From positions 1 to 35,644 of the IMG/VR virus record IMGVR_UViG_3300030390_001779: DNA of 35,644 nt; one strand, 5' to 3'. The first letter of the stretch is position 1. Each line of letters opens with the position of its first letter. The DNA comes from a virus. Below the pieces are notes generated by a model. That model was not told the DNA's origin, made no database searches, and worked only from the letters and a program-made list of their open reading frames with translations. The position numbers were made by a program, and so were the translations under genes. Positions 24,201 to 33,007 of the stretch are shown in pieces.

Positions 24201-27139
24201 GCGAACCTAAGTTTGAAGCGCAACACGTAGACTTACCAGCTAATCTTTTTGACACAGGCGGTAGCTATGAAAAAGTTAGTGAGGCTAGAAATAGAGTTAT
24301 TAGAGTTTCAAACTCTACAAACATATCTAGTTTTTACGATATAGCTAAAATAGCTTCTTACGGTAGTGACAAAAGAATAACATTAAGAAAACCTTTTGGA
24401 ACAGATGTTTCTTTTACAACTAGTGACGGAACAAACCTTGGTACTTTTATTGGCAACGTATCTGTAGAAATAGCAGAAAAAGAAGAAAAAAACTTAGCTG
24501 AATTTGAAGGAAGATTTTTTGTAAAAGTATTTAAAGATGCTGTTTTAGAAAAAAATGTTTTAGCGTCTGCTCCAGAAAAAACTTATATCACTACAGGTGC
24601 TGTTGATCTTGGAAACTTACCTAGAACTACAGCTTTAACAGTTAGTGTAGGTCCATCTCCAAATCCATTAAATTTTCTTGAACCAGCTCAAGAGCGTGAG
24701 GCATATTGGCATGATACTTTATTGTCTAATTCGTTTCACAAAAGAAAATTTTTTGTTGACAGTGCTAGATCAGAGGGTATAAACCACAAAGAACCAGATC
24801 ATGGTGGTTTTACTCAACATGGAAGAGGACTTCACAATGGAAGAAAATCTATTGACATAGCTTTTAATCATTTTGCAGGTGACACTGAAGGTCCTTGGCA
24901 TGTTAGAGTCGCTGAAGACGTAACTGAGTTTGATAAAGATGTTGCTAATAAAATGACAACACCAGGCATGTTGTTTAGATTTAAAGGTGACACAACAATA
25001 TATAGAATAACAGGAGGTAAAAGTAGATCAATTGAAAACTTCAAAGCTAAATCTGGTTCAGCTGGTTATAAGAAAAAACAAAATCATAGAGAAAGATTCC
25101 AAGTTAGTTTTACTCCAGCGTTAGGTAGTGGGGCTAGTGTTATAGATGCAGCTGGCAATCCGTGTACAGACTATGATCCTTTTCAAAACAATGTACCTGG
25201 TGATGGGTTTGACTGGGGAAGTTTTGATGCTTCGGACAATTATGATAAAAGAACAATAGAGTTTTTAGAAGAATCTCTTAACGACAGTAGTTACACTAGT
25301 GACAATCCTGCTATTTGGGAAACAGAACCAAAAGAAAATGTTGATGTAGACTTATACAACGAAGCAAGCGATGCTTTGCCTATAAATTATGAGTGGAACG
25401 CTTTTTTAAATAAATATGTACATTATAGATTTTTTAACAGTTACAATCCTGTTAATTATTATAATTGCTTTTCTTTTAACAATGGTGTTGAGTCAAATAG
25501 AGTAAGAGATGATTTTAATGCTGTTACTATTGACAAAGGCCCTAAAGTATCTACAGTTCTAGCTGAGCAATACAAACAAGAAGCAAGACAGTCTGGTTTA
25601 ATATACTCTGGTATATACAATTCTACTAGTGGTGTTAATAATCTTAATCAATTTATACAAGCTGAAAAAATAACAAAAGACATTAATCCTACTTACGGTA
25701 GTATTCAAAAGTTGTTTTCTAGAGATACTGATTTAGTAACTTTTTGTGAAGATCGCGTAATAAGAGTGTTAGCTAATAAAGATGCTGTTTTTAACGCTGA
25801 TGGAAATATTAATTTAACTTCAACAAACAATGTTTTAGGCCAAGCAACTCCATACGCTGGTGATTATGGTATGTCAAAAAATCCAGAATCTTTTGCCGTA
25901 GATCAATATAGAGCTTATTTTACTGATAAATCAAGAGGTTCTGTAATAAGACTTTCTATGGATGGTATAACACCAATATCAGATTTAGGTATGAGAGATT
26001 GGTTTAAAGACACGTTTAAACAACATAATCTTTGCTTAATAGGTAGTTATGATGATAACAAAAAAACTTATAATTTAACAGTAGATACTACTAGTGAGTT
26101 AATAGCTAAAGAGTTTGCAGCCTCTAGTCCGCCAGCTGGTTCTACAAAAACATATTTTGGTGTTACTGGTAATGGAGGTAGTGGCTTAGTACCAGGTAGT
26201 GTTATAACAAAAGACTGGGCTCCGTTTGATATAAATAATAACATAAACTTTAACCCATCTTCTATATCTTTCATAGATGTAGCTGTTAATGATTATGATG
26301 GTGTAGATCAAACAGTTTGGTTAGCTACGTTAAAAACCGCTGTTGATGCTGGTAATGCTTACAACCTTGCTATCGGTATTGATGATACAGAAGGATATGG
26401 TGGTGGACCAGTTGGTGAAAATATTTTTACAGTAACATCGGTAAGCGCGCCAGCTCTAAGCGTAACAGGTGTTTTGTATTATAGAATACAATTAACACAT
26501 GACTCTGGTACAATAGATTTACACTCACACAGAGCTTATATAATTTATTATTTAAAAACTCCAAGTGTTAGTAAAAAAGGAGACACAACAAGTCCTTACA
26601 CTGTAAGTTTTAGTGAAGACACTAAAGGTTGGACTTCGTTTAAATCTTGGATACAAGAAACGGGTGTTTCAATAAATGATAAATTTTTCACCTTTAAAGG
26701 CGCTGAGTTATTTGAACATCATTCAAACGAGACTAGAAACAACTTTTACGGAGAACAATATGAATCTACCGTGTGTACTGTTTTTAACAACATGCCTAGT
26801 AGTGTTAAAAACTTTGGTTCAATAAGCTACGAAGGTAGTCAATCTAAAATTGATTTAGATTTAACTGACGCCGAATACTACAACAACGCAGCTGTTAGTG
26901 GTTGGTATGCTGAGTTGATAACAACAGATTTAGAAACAGGTTTCATACCTGAGTTTAAAGAAAAAGAAGGTAAGTGGTTTAATTACATTAGAGGAAACCA
27001 AGAAAATATTTTAGAAAATCTTGATGTTAAACAGTTTTCAACACAAGGTATAGGAACACCATCAGCTATTCAAATCTTTGTATCCGGAGCAACAGTATTG
27101 AGCAAGTTAACAACAAAAGACATTGGAGACAATGATTAA
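21233..27139 (+). CDS. Giant tail nozzle/stabilisation protein (1968 aa)
   Basis: The largest complete gene. The N-terminus KGRMNKDLDERMIPNGEYRDALN and VGTIQTVKGN is the signature of the 'stabilisation' or nozzle/muzzle proteins of Bacteroidetes podoviruses, similar in role to P22 gp10. The C-terminus TKGWTSFKSWIQETG and NNFYGEQYESTVCTVFNN (about residues 1800-1850) matches the same family. Between them is a very long beta-rich region. It forms the short tail below the ring proteins. The length exceeds the usual size of such proteins, suggesting inserted domains. Starts three bases after the previous stop. Confidence 0.8.
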   Translation: MPELKRNFTKGRMNKDLDERMIPNGEYRDALNIEVATSEASNVGTIQTVKGNTKVSTTLAADLFGVNATCVGAIANDKNEKLYWLVSSPDKNTEASKTHTHTEQDDSGSVSVVNNVYSDYIMEYDEKNNEKNYIVVENYKVETIISNDGHGTIFDHLHVSNLGSADDIREVGIQPGMDVFVRGVKTSIIKIEKDTSAFAGWRVYTEHTASDQGWESLNDVTAGDAVTFEIPFDKRALGFTHFASEKPKKLITGINIIDDLLFWTDGITEPKKINIERCRYGSQDLTPGIYPNGTNKYYTLLVVNGQVPHPSNGRLSTDDSTYPSGFSYMPLTYRETTVIRKSPRSVLTLTMSNTTRADIVIDGSLNVDSNVALTTTSSSDFFFDSVGRRLAHGAETDNLTFPIVMDWSIGNIVEFFPEDEDAGTANDVLVTAKVENISNGGDTFKFEILSISTKVTKLFTTYKVKLKQEDPLFEFKFPRFAYRWKYEDGEYSTYSPFSEVAFLPDQFDYLPKKGFNLGMTNNLRYLLLSGFKPITTPLDVVEIDILYKESNSPNVYTVKTIKSPSSKVDILGTDSHPGDEGWFGRIKEGGSWVEAPNTKTTTTHMVSSNTFDGTSRVLSSGTFYGLDKDFDDTNMKIGDILTFPITASGLAANPVVVRMNSFTNPNGDISTEVNLTVNGVAVTNSTFNPLLDLEVEFNRTIATRPALYVDYPTGSLEVKTDMIHATLPSNQLLRPWDNVPIKALAQEITGNRVVYGNYTQNYNLTNGQDEVIKNSFNVNVTKRKNVRENVRYDDRTALRHPNTGAVIDSWDPANAILEVPSFPERSIKSLRDYQIGVVYIDEFGRQTPVQTHETGVLKLSKDFAKDYNQFNFRLRNSLDASNKLVDAVAPEWASHYKYFIKENSNEYYNLSMDRFYEAEDGNIWLSFPSSERNKVDDETFLILKKQHDNDTFVRDNARYKILAISNEAPLFIKIKTDSFGIITPPYSTNGEPKFEAQHVDLPANLFDTGGSYEKVSEARNRVIRVSNSTNISSFYDIAKIASYGSDKRITLRKPFGTDVSFTTSDGTNLGTFIGNVSVEIAEKEEKNLAEFEGRFFVKVFKDAVLEKNVLASAPEKTYITTGAVDLGNLPRTTALTVSVGPSPNPLNFLEPAQEREAYWHDTLLSNSFHKRKFFVDSARSEGINHKEPDHGGFTQHGRGLHNGRKSIDIAFNHFAGDTEGPWHVRVAEDVTEFDKDVANKMTTPGMLFRFKGDTTIYRITGGKSRSIENFKAKSGSAGYKKKQNHRERFQVSFTPALGSGASVIDAAGNPCTDYDPFQNNVPGDGFDWGSFDASDNYDKRTIEFLEESLNDSSYTSDNPAIWETEPKENVDVDLYNEASDALPINYEWNAFLNKYVHYRFFNSYNPVNYYNCFSFNNGVESNRVRDDFNAVTIDKGPKVSTVLAEQYKQEARQSGLIYSGIYNSTSGVNNLNQFIQAEKITKDINPTYGSIQKLFSRDTDLVTFCEDRVIRVLANKDAVFNADGNINLTSTNNVLGQATPYAGDYGMSKNPESFAVDQYRAYFTDKSRGSVIRLSMDGITPISDLGMRDWFKDTFKQHNLCLIGSYDDNKKTYNLTVDTTSELIAKEFAASSPPAGSTKTYFGVTGNGGSGLVPGSVITKDWAPFDINNNINFNPSSISFIDVAVNDYDGVDQTVWLATLKTAVDAGNAYNLAIGIDDTEGYGGGPVGENIFTVTSVSAPALSVTGVLYYRIQLTHDSGTIDLHSHRAYIIYYLKTPSVSKKGDTTSPYTVSFSEDTKGWTSFKSWIQETGVSINDKFFTFKGAELFEHHSNETRNNFYGEQYESTVCTVFNNMPSSVKNFGSISYEGSQSKIDLDLTDAEYYNNAAVSGWYAELITTDLETGFIPEFKEKEGKWFNYIRGNQENILENLDVKQFSTQGIGTPSAIQIFVSGATVLSKLTTKDIGDND

Positions 27140-27149
27140 AATAAAATAA

Positions 27150-29372
27150 ATGGCAAATAATTACTCAGTATCAAGTTTTACAACTTTAGAAAACACCGGT
27201 GATAACGTTGGTAATGGAACAATTTTATCTCCTGTATATTTGTATATAACACCAGATCCTGGTTTTGTTATACAAGCTAGTGATTTTTCTATTGGAACTG
27301 CTTTGCCACCAGAAGCAATATCTGTAGTATTTACTGACACAACAACAGCTCTTGCTACAACAAACTTAGTTAAAGCTACTGTTGAGTTAGCATCTTGGTA
27401 TATTCACGGATCAACTGCTTTTAATATAGATATAGACATAGACGGACGTACACATGCGGCAAAAGCAAGATTAAACTTTACAACAGTTCATGTTAGTGGT
27501 GTTAGTAACATAACACAAGTGTTAACAGCTACTAATAAAACAGCGGTAACAAGTGGTGATATTACAACTAATACTTGTTTTTTAGATATACAACAAAACA
27601 CAACAGCACTAGTTGCTGCTTTTACATACACAGCTGCCTCTGGTTATCACTTAACTTCTACGCCTGCTTTTACAATAAACTCTAGTGACCAAACAAAATG
27701 GAGCTCTGTGTTAAGTGATCAAGTTTATAATAGTGACAATCAGTTAACGTCGCTTAAATATTCTTTTCACTATAGCATACAAGATACTACAATACCTTTA
27801 ACATCAGGCGAGTCTTTAATATTTGAAGCACCTGTATTAGAACTTGATAGAGTTCCATGCGTTAAAATAAGCTCTGCTTATTACAATGGATTTAGCAATG
27901 ACTCAGAGCTTTTATCTGGTACAAACTTTCTTACTTTAAATGTTTACGGAGATGAAAATGCTACTTACACTATAAAAATACAAGACAACCTTGGTTTAAC
28001 TTACAACTTTGAAACAGATGTTTTTACAAGAGAGGGTAGTCCATTTTCACCTGTACAAACTATTTTTTCACCATCAAAACAAATAATATTAGGAAGAAAC
28101 GCTGGTTACAACCAACATACTATAATATTTCCAGAATCGTTTCCAGAAGAAGCAACTGATATTTTATTTACAACAACAATAACTCCAACTGGATCTACAA
28201 AAATTAAAGCTTGTGAAAGCACAGAACCTATTGTTATAAGGTTAAATAAGTTTGGTGAAGTTGATTATGTTTTAACTACTGGTGTTGGTAACTTTGGAGT
28301 AATAGCAGCAAACAATTCTATAAAAAGTGTTTTAAACAAAAGACCGTTATCTGATTTAACAACTTTTGTTCCTTCACAATTCCCAAACCTAAGCACAGCT
28401 AACAATGGTTATTTCACTTATTCTCAAGTGTTAGGTTATACTGTTAATGGAACCGTTGCTAGTCACGGTTCGACAACAACAACAACCGTAGGTTTAACAG
28501 CTACAACATCTAGCTTAAAACTACAAGTAGGAGACAAGGTAACAGGTACAAACGTTCCTACAAATGCTGTTATATCATCTCATGAAGAAAGTTCTATTGT
28601 TTTAAGCATAGCTCCATCAGCAACAATATCTGGTACTTTAACATTTGTTAGAACTGTTGGTATATCTAGAAAGCCAACAGAAACAGATGTAAAATCTTCT
28701 TCGCCTATAAATAATCAAACTGCTCTAATAAATTACCCTGAATACAGCGTTACAAGATCTACTACTTCTTCTAAAACAGTTGTAGTAAACGATCCAAGTG
28801 GAGGAGACTTTTCAAACTTAACAGTTGGTATGTTAATACAAGGCGCTAATATAGCTGGTTATCCTACTCTAACTAGTTTTTCAAAAGGAGTTATTAATAT
28901 GTCAACAAATCAAAGCTTAGACGCTGGAGATGTTTTGAATTTTTCAGTTGCTGGAAGTAAACTTTTTATAGAAAACATTAGTGTTACTGGCGCTGGTACT
29001 TCTAACTGTAAATTAAATGTAGATGGTTATATTGAAAAAATGGGTAACGTAGACGTTGCCGCAGAAATTGTATTAAGTAATTTTATAGTTGCTTATGTAG
29101 CACCTACTATTACGGCTACTACAGCTACTACGGCTGTTGGTAACACTATTGAAATATTTCCACTTGAAAGTGACACAAGTACAAATGATGGTTTAACAAT
29201 TACAGAGATTACAAGCTCTGGTAACGGCTCAGCTAAAGTACATCCAAACGGAAGATCTATTAAATACAAAGCTCCAACTACTGGTACTAGCGATACTATA
29301 TCATACAAAATATCTGATGGTATTTCAGCGGAATCATCAGCTGCAAACATAGTAATAACATTAACTTCATAA
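27150..29372 (+). CDS. Putative tail fibre/surface structural protein with Ig-like end
   Basis: A 740-residue Ser/Thr/Asn-rich beta protein with low charge, just after the nozzle gene, where fibres or receptor-binding proteins lie. The middle has repeated beta segments (TTTTTVGLTATTSSLKLQVG, GDKVTGTNVP; VVNDPSGGDFSNLTVGMLIQG), which look like two copies of a small domain. The last 90 residues (DGLTITEITSSGNGSAKVHP, GTSDTISYKISDG) match a bacterial Ig/cadherin-like domain. Such domains mediate surface binding. Host-receptor contact is inferred. Confidence 0.65.
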   Translation: MANNYSVSSFTTLENTGDNVGNGTILSPVYLYITPDPGFVIQASDFSIGTALPPEAISVVFTDTTTALATTNLVKATVELASWYIHGSTAFNIDIDIDGRTHAAKARLNFTTVHVSGVSNITQVLTATNKTAVTSGDITTNTCFLDIQQNTTALVAAFTYTAASGYHLTSTPAFTINSSDQTKWSSVLSDQVYNSDNQLTSLKYSFHYSIQDTTIPLTSGESLIFEAPVLELDRVPCVKISSAYYNGFSNDSELLSGTNFLTLNVYGDENATYTIKIQDNLGLTYNFETDVFTREGSPFSPVQTIFSPSKQIILGRNAGYNQHTIIFPESFPEEATDILFTTTITPTGSTKIKACESTEPIVIRLNKFGEVDYVLTTGVGNFGVIAANNSIKSVLNKRPLSDLTTFVPSQFPNLSTANNGYFTYSQVLGYTVNGTVASHGSTTTTTVGLTATTSSLKLQVGDKVTGTNVPTNAVISSHEESSIVLSIAPSATISGTLTFVRTVGISRKPTETDVKSSSPINNQTALINYPEYSVTRSTTSSKTVVVNDPSGGDFSNLTVGMLIQGANIAGYPTLTSFSKGVINMSTNQSLDAGDVLNFSVAGSKLFIENISVTGAGTSNCKLNVDGYIEKMGNVDVAAEIVLSNFIVAYVAPTITATTATTAVGNTIEIFPLESDTSTNDGLTITEITSSGNGSAKVHPNGRSIKYKAPTTGTSDTISYKISDGISAESSAANIVITLTS

Positions 29373-29375
29373 AAT

Positions 29376-29735
29376 ATGGCTAGCGTACAGATAACATTTG
29401 CAAACAAAATAAACGACTCAGTGCAAACAGGAGATATAGTTATGTACTCTAACCCTACAACTGTTGGAAATTTTTCTACCTCAGCGACTTCGGATGTAGT
29501 TTTATTAGGTGCTTGCGATTATATTGACCCAAACAGACTGTCTATGATTGTTTTGTTTAATAACGCAACAACACTACCTCCAACAACTAATAGTTTTATA
29601 TTTTTTAGTAAAGATAAGTTTGTTAATCCAAGTGGAGCTCTTGGTTATTTTGCCGAAGTATGCTTTAGAAATAACTCTACGGTAGAGTCTGAGCTGTTCG
29701 GTATTAATGCCGACGTGTTTGAAAGTAGTAAATAG
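29376..29735 (+). CDS. Small conserved structural protein (119 aa)
   Basis: A 119-residue beta-rich protein (VQTGDIVMYSNP, FIFFSKDKFVNPSGALGYFAEV, RNNSTVESELFGINADVFESSK). A Q-x-GD-V-Y start, FI-FSKD and GYFAEV-x-x-NNS ending in E-ESSK is a pattern I recall beside fibre genes in marine phages. It starts three bases after the fibre gene. Function unknown; a tail-associated protein is likely. Confidence 0.6.
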   Translation: MASVQITFANKINDSVQTGDIVMYSNPTTVGNFSTSATSDVVLLGACDYIDPNRLSMIVLFNNATTLPPTTNSFIFFSKDKFVNPSGALGYFAEVCFRNNSTVESELFGINADVFESSK

Positions 29736-29778
29736 TTATTAAAAACTGTGACTATATAGACATGTTAAATTAAATTAA

Positions 29779-30246
29779 ATGTATATAAACAAAAGAAAAT
29801 CAGAGTTGCTAGTAACTCACAAAGAAAAAGTAGCAAAACTTGAAAGCGCTTTGATTAGTGTTGCTGATGAAAAAAATATAATCACAAAACAAAACACTAA
29901 AACATTTCCATTAAAACATACTTTTGCTGACGGTGTATACGTTAGACAAATGAGTATGAAAAAAGATAGCTCTGTTATAGGCGCAATACACAATCACTTA
30001 CATGTTTGGTTTTTATTAACTGGGAATATATCTGTAGCAACAGAAGGAGCAGTTGAAGATTACATAGCACCTTGTTATGTAGTAGCAACACCTGGAACTA
30101 AAAGAGTTATATATGCTAACGAAGACTCTATATTTGTCAACGTCCACAAAAATCCTTCTAACACAAAAAACATAAACAAATTAGAAAGTGAATTGGTTTC
30201 AATAAATTATCAAGAATATGAAAAATATATTAACAAAAACAAATAG
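29779..30246 (+). CDS. Cupin-fold protein
   Basis: A 155-residue protein with a cupin pattern: IGAIHNHLHVWFLLTGNISVATEGAVEDYIAPCYVVATPGTKRV, where H74, H76 and H78 are possible metal ligands and G-x-I-x-V is the strand after the turn, followed by ANEDSIFVNVH with a second His. Cupins are small beta-barrels binding metals or sugars. The gene lies next to fibre and ejection genes, so it may be virion-associated rather than metabolic. An ATTAA-repeat leader precedes the ATG. Catalysis not shown. Confidence 0.7.
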   Translation: MYINKRKSELLVTHKEKVAKLESALISVADEKNIITKQNTKTFPLKHTFADGVYVRQMSMKKDSSVIGAIHNHLHVWFLLTGNISVATEGAVEDYIAPCYVVATPGTKRVIYANEDSIFVNVHKNPSNTKNINKLESELVSINYQEYEKYINKNK

Positions 30247-30249
30247 CTT

Positions 30250-30948
30250 ATGAGTTTCTTATTAGTAGGCATAGCAGCTGCAGCTGGAGTTTCGCAGATA
30301 GTGATGGCAACATCTGGCAGTAAAAAAAGAAAAGCAGAACAAAAAGCTGCTGCAGCAGAGTTATCACAGCGTAAAAGTGATTATCAAAACTTAGACACTA
30401 GTAATCCTTATGCTAACATGGAAAACACTATGGAAGATCTTACCGTGAACACTCAACAAGCTCAGTTTCAAGCACAACAAGGCCAACAACAAAGAGCTAA
30501 TATAATGCAAAATATGCAAGGCGCAGCTGGTGGATCTGGTATTGCTGGACTAGCTCAAGCTATGGCAAATCAAGGTGCTCTCGCTACACAGAAAGCATCA
30601 GCTTCAATTGGCCAACAAGAAGCATCTAATAAACAAGCTATGGCAAGAGAAGCTTCTAAACTGCAAACAATGGAAAGACGTGGCGATGCTAGAAGTCAAG
30701 ACATGGAAAAAGATAAAACAGAAACTTTGTTTGGCATGGCTCAACAAAGAAAAGGTGCTGCAGACGCAGCTAGACAAAGAGCTAAAGATCAAGTTGCTGC
30801 TGGTATAGGTACTATAGGCGCCGCGGGAATGCAAGGAGCTAAAACAGGAAACGCGAACATGGAGGCAGGAGAAGGTTTTTTCGGTGATAACCCGTTTGGC
30901 GAGGGGAATAAAACTATTTTTAACAAAGACTATAGAAAAGGACTATAA
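30250..30948 (+). CDS. Putative internal virion (ejection) protein
   Basis: A 232-residue Ala/Gln/Met-rich protein. A hydrophobic N-terminus (SFLLVGIAAAAGVSQIVMA, about 2-20) is followed by a long helical region with Gln repeats (QAQFQAQQGQQQRANIMQNM) and a Gly/Ala segment (GSGIAGLAQAMANQGALA). This composition, with a membrane-like N-terminus and Gln-rich amphipathic helix, resembles podovirus ejection proteins such as P22 gp7 or T7 gp14. Place after the tail genes fits. Role is inferred. Confidence 0.6.
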   Translation: MSFLLVGIAAAAGVSQIVMATSGSKKRKAEQKAAAAELSQRKSDYQNLDTSNPYANMENTMEDLTVNTQQAQFQAQQGQQQRANIMQNMQGAAGGSGIAGLAQAMANQGALATQKASASIGQQEASNKQAMAREASKLQTMERRGDARSQDMEKDKTETLFGMAQQRKGAADAARQRAKDQVAAGIGTIGAAGMQGAKTGNANMEAGEGFFGDNPFGEGNKTIFNKDYRKGL

Positions 30949-30949
30949 C

Positions 30950-33007
30950 ATGGCAAAGAAATTTAAAAAACACATGATGTATGGTGATGGTAAAGAAAAA
31001 ATGGCCAACACTCATAAAGAACATTTAAAGCTTAAAGCTAAAGGTTGGGGTCATAGTAAGCCTAAATCTAAAAGTCCTTTAGACTTAAATCAAACTTTAG
31101 TTAGAGGTGCTGGTATTTCTAATTTTCAAAAAGGTGGATCAACTAGTCTTACAGCTGGTGACTGGAAAGGTGAGTTAATAACAAAACCTATTATGGATGC
31201 TTTAGTTGGTAAAAAATTAACTGAGGAAGAACAAAAAGCAGCTAACAATACAAAGAAAAAAGAAACTATTAAACGGGATACAGAAGTTGTAAAAGGTTGT
31301 ATGGATTCAAGTGCTAATAATTACAATAAAAACGCTACAGAAGATGATGGATCTTGTGAGTATACTGAAACACCAGGTCCAGATCCGGTTGTTGATGATA
31401 TTATTCCAATAGCAATTGACAAGAAAAAAGATAAAAAGAAAAAAGACGACGCTAACAGAGGAGGTGATGGTTTTGAAATTGATCTTGAAAAAACTAAACA
31501 AAAGAAAAAAAAAGGAAGAAAGCTTAGCGTATCAAACAATAAAAGAAACATTTTACAACGGTTGTTTAATAAAGATGGTGGTGCTGGTAAACAAGATTAC
31601 GTTAACGATGCAGATGCTAGAAAAACAATTGGAATTGAGGTAAGCAAATATAGACGTGCTAAAAACGAATATTTACAAGAAAACCCAGGCGCAAACAAAA
31701 AAGATAAAGACGGAAATTATATAGATAAAAAATATGAAGAACTTGAAAATTCATTTAATGAAACGCGTAATAAAAAATATGAAAAATATATAAAAGTCAA
31801 GAAAAAAGGATTATTTAATGACAAAAAAATGACTCGTGCAGAGTTTGAAAAATTAATTAAAGAACAAAATCTGCAAAAAAGAGGCGACAGCGATGTATTT
31901 ACAGGTGATTATTACTCTCCACTTGAAATGAACTCTAGAGAAAAAGTTTTAAGAAAAAGATCTTCTAACTCTAATAGCCATGCTCCATTTGCATACAAAG
32001 AAAGAGTTGGCGATAGTACTCCTTTTTATCAAGTTGGAGAATTTGACAATAAAGAAAAAGCAATGCCAGCAAAAAATCCAATTGCAAGAAAAAAATTGGA
32101 AGAGGTTGAAGTTGATGGAAACGCTTTTGACTTAATGGGAAAGTATGGAGATTTAAAAGTAGGAAAAGTAGTAGATAATATGCAGCTTATTGGTGATGAA
32201 AAACCACCACAACTATTAGGCGCGCCAGCTGTTTCTGCTATATCAGACTTTATGCAATTACAAAAAGAAGAGATGTATAAAATGCTAAAGAAACCTATGG
32301 GTTCAGGTAAAAATAGTAGTGGAGCAAACCCATCAAGAGAAGCACAAAATATTTTATCTAACGCTCAGAATTTATCTGTAAATATGAATAAAATTGGTGG
32401 TTGGATGGCTGAAAACATAGAGTCTATATCTGAGGAAACTGAATCATTAGGATCATCTGTTGCAAATACTTATTTAAGAGATATACTTATTACTAAAAAA
32501 ACAGATGAAGAAGGTCAACCTTTAACAACAATGATAGTTGATAATAATAATGACCTAGCTATAAAGTTTAGAGATATTGCAGACACTTATAACTTAGACT
32601 CTATAAACGAAAACATATTTCCTAAATCATTTAAAACTTTTGAAACTTTGTCTACAGCAATGAGATCAACTATGGACGAGGCTATCTCTGGTTTACCTTT
32701 TAATGAAGAAGGTGCAAGAGCTTTAATAAATAACGCTTTGAAAACACAAGAAGAAATACTTTCCACAATACATGATGAAGAAAGCCCAATGCATAAAATA
32801 CTAGAAGATTTTGCAGAATCCTATCCTGGTGCTAATCTAGATTTTTTCCACATAGACTCTCCTTATTTTAACTTAGACGACGTAAAACCTATAGTAAAAG
32901 ATTATGCATTAAAAAAATTAAGAAGCCAACACGCTTTGTATTCAAAAGGAAAAGGTGGGGTTAATAAATTAACAGCTGAAGAAATAATTAAAAAATTTAG
33001 TAAATAA
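30950..33007 (+). CDS. Large charged virion-associated protein with Cys-Asp motif
   Basis: A 685-residue protein. The preferred start is ATG 30950, one base after the previous stop; an upstream ATG at 30884 would overlap that gene by 65 bases. The N-terminus MAKKFKKHMMYGDGKEKM is basic. Residues 116-138 carry GCMDSSANNY then DDGSCEY (Cys117, Cys136), a motif widespread in secreted marine Bacteroidetes proteins. A Lys-rich linker follows, then a helical C-terminal half. Probably an internal or ejected virion protein; no enzyme domain recognised. Confidence 0.6.
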   Translation: MAKKFKKHMMYGDGKEKMANTHKEHLKLKAKGWGHSKPKSKSPLDLNQTLVRGAGISNFQKGGSTSLTAGDWKGELITKPIMDALVGKKLTEEEQKAANNTKKKETIKRDTEVVKGCMDSSANNYNKNATEDDGSCEYTETPGPDPVVDDIIPIAIDKKKDKKKKDDANRGGDGFEIDLEKTKQKKKKGRKLSVSNNKRNILQRLFNKDGGAGKQDYVNDADARKTIGIEVSKYRRAKNEYLQENPGANKKDKDGNYIDKKYEELENSFNETRNKKYEKYIKVKKKGLFNDKKMTRAEFEKLIKEQNLQKRGDSDVFTGDYYSPLEMNSREKVLRKRSSNSNSHAPFAYKERVGDSTPFYQVGEFDNKEKAMPAKNPIARKKLEEVEVDGNAFDLMGKYGDLKVGKVVDNMQLIGDEKPPQLLGAPAVSAISDFMQLQKEEMYKMLKKPMGSGKNSSGANPSREAQNILSNAQNLSVNMNKIGGWMAENIESISEETESLGSSVANTYLRDILITKKTDEEGQPLTTMIVDNNNDLAIKFRDIADTYNLDSINENIFPKSFKTFETLSTAMRSTMDEAISGLPFNEEGARALINNALKTQEEILSTIHDEESPMHKILEDFAESYPGANLDFFHIDSPYFNLDDVKPIVKDYALKKLRSQHALYSKGKGGVNKLTAEEIIKKFSK

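Noticed and set aside
30884-30949. Upstream ATG extending the 30950 gene by 22 codons
   Set aside because: It overlaps the previous gene by 65 bases, while the ATG at 30950 follows the previous stop by one base and begins the family-like MAKKFKKHMMY.
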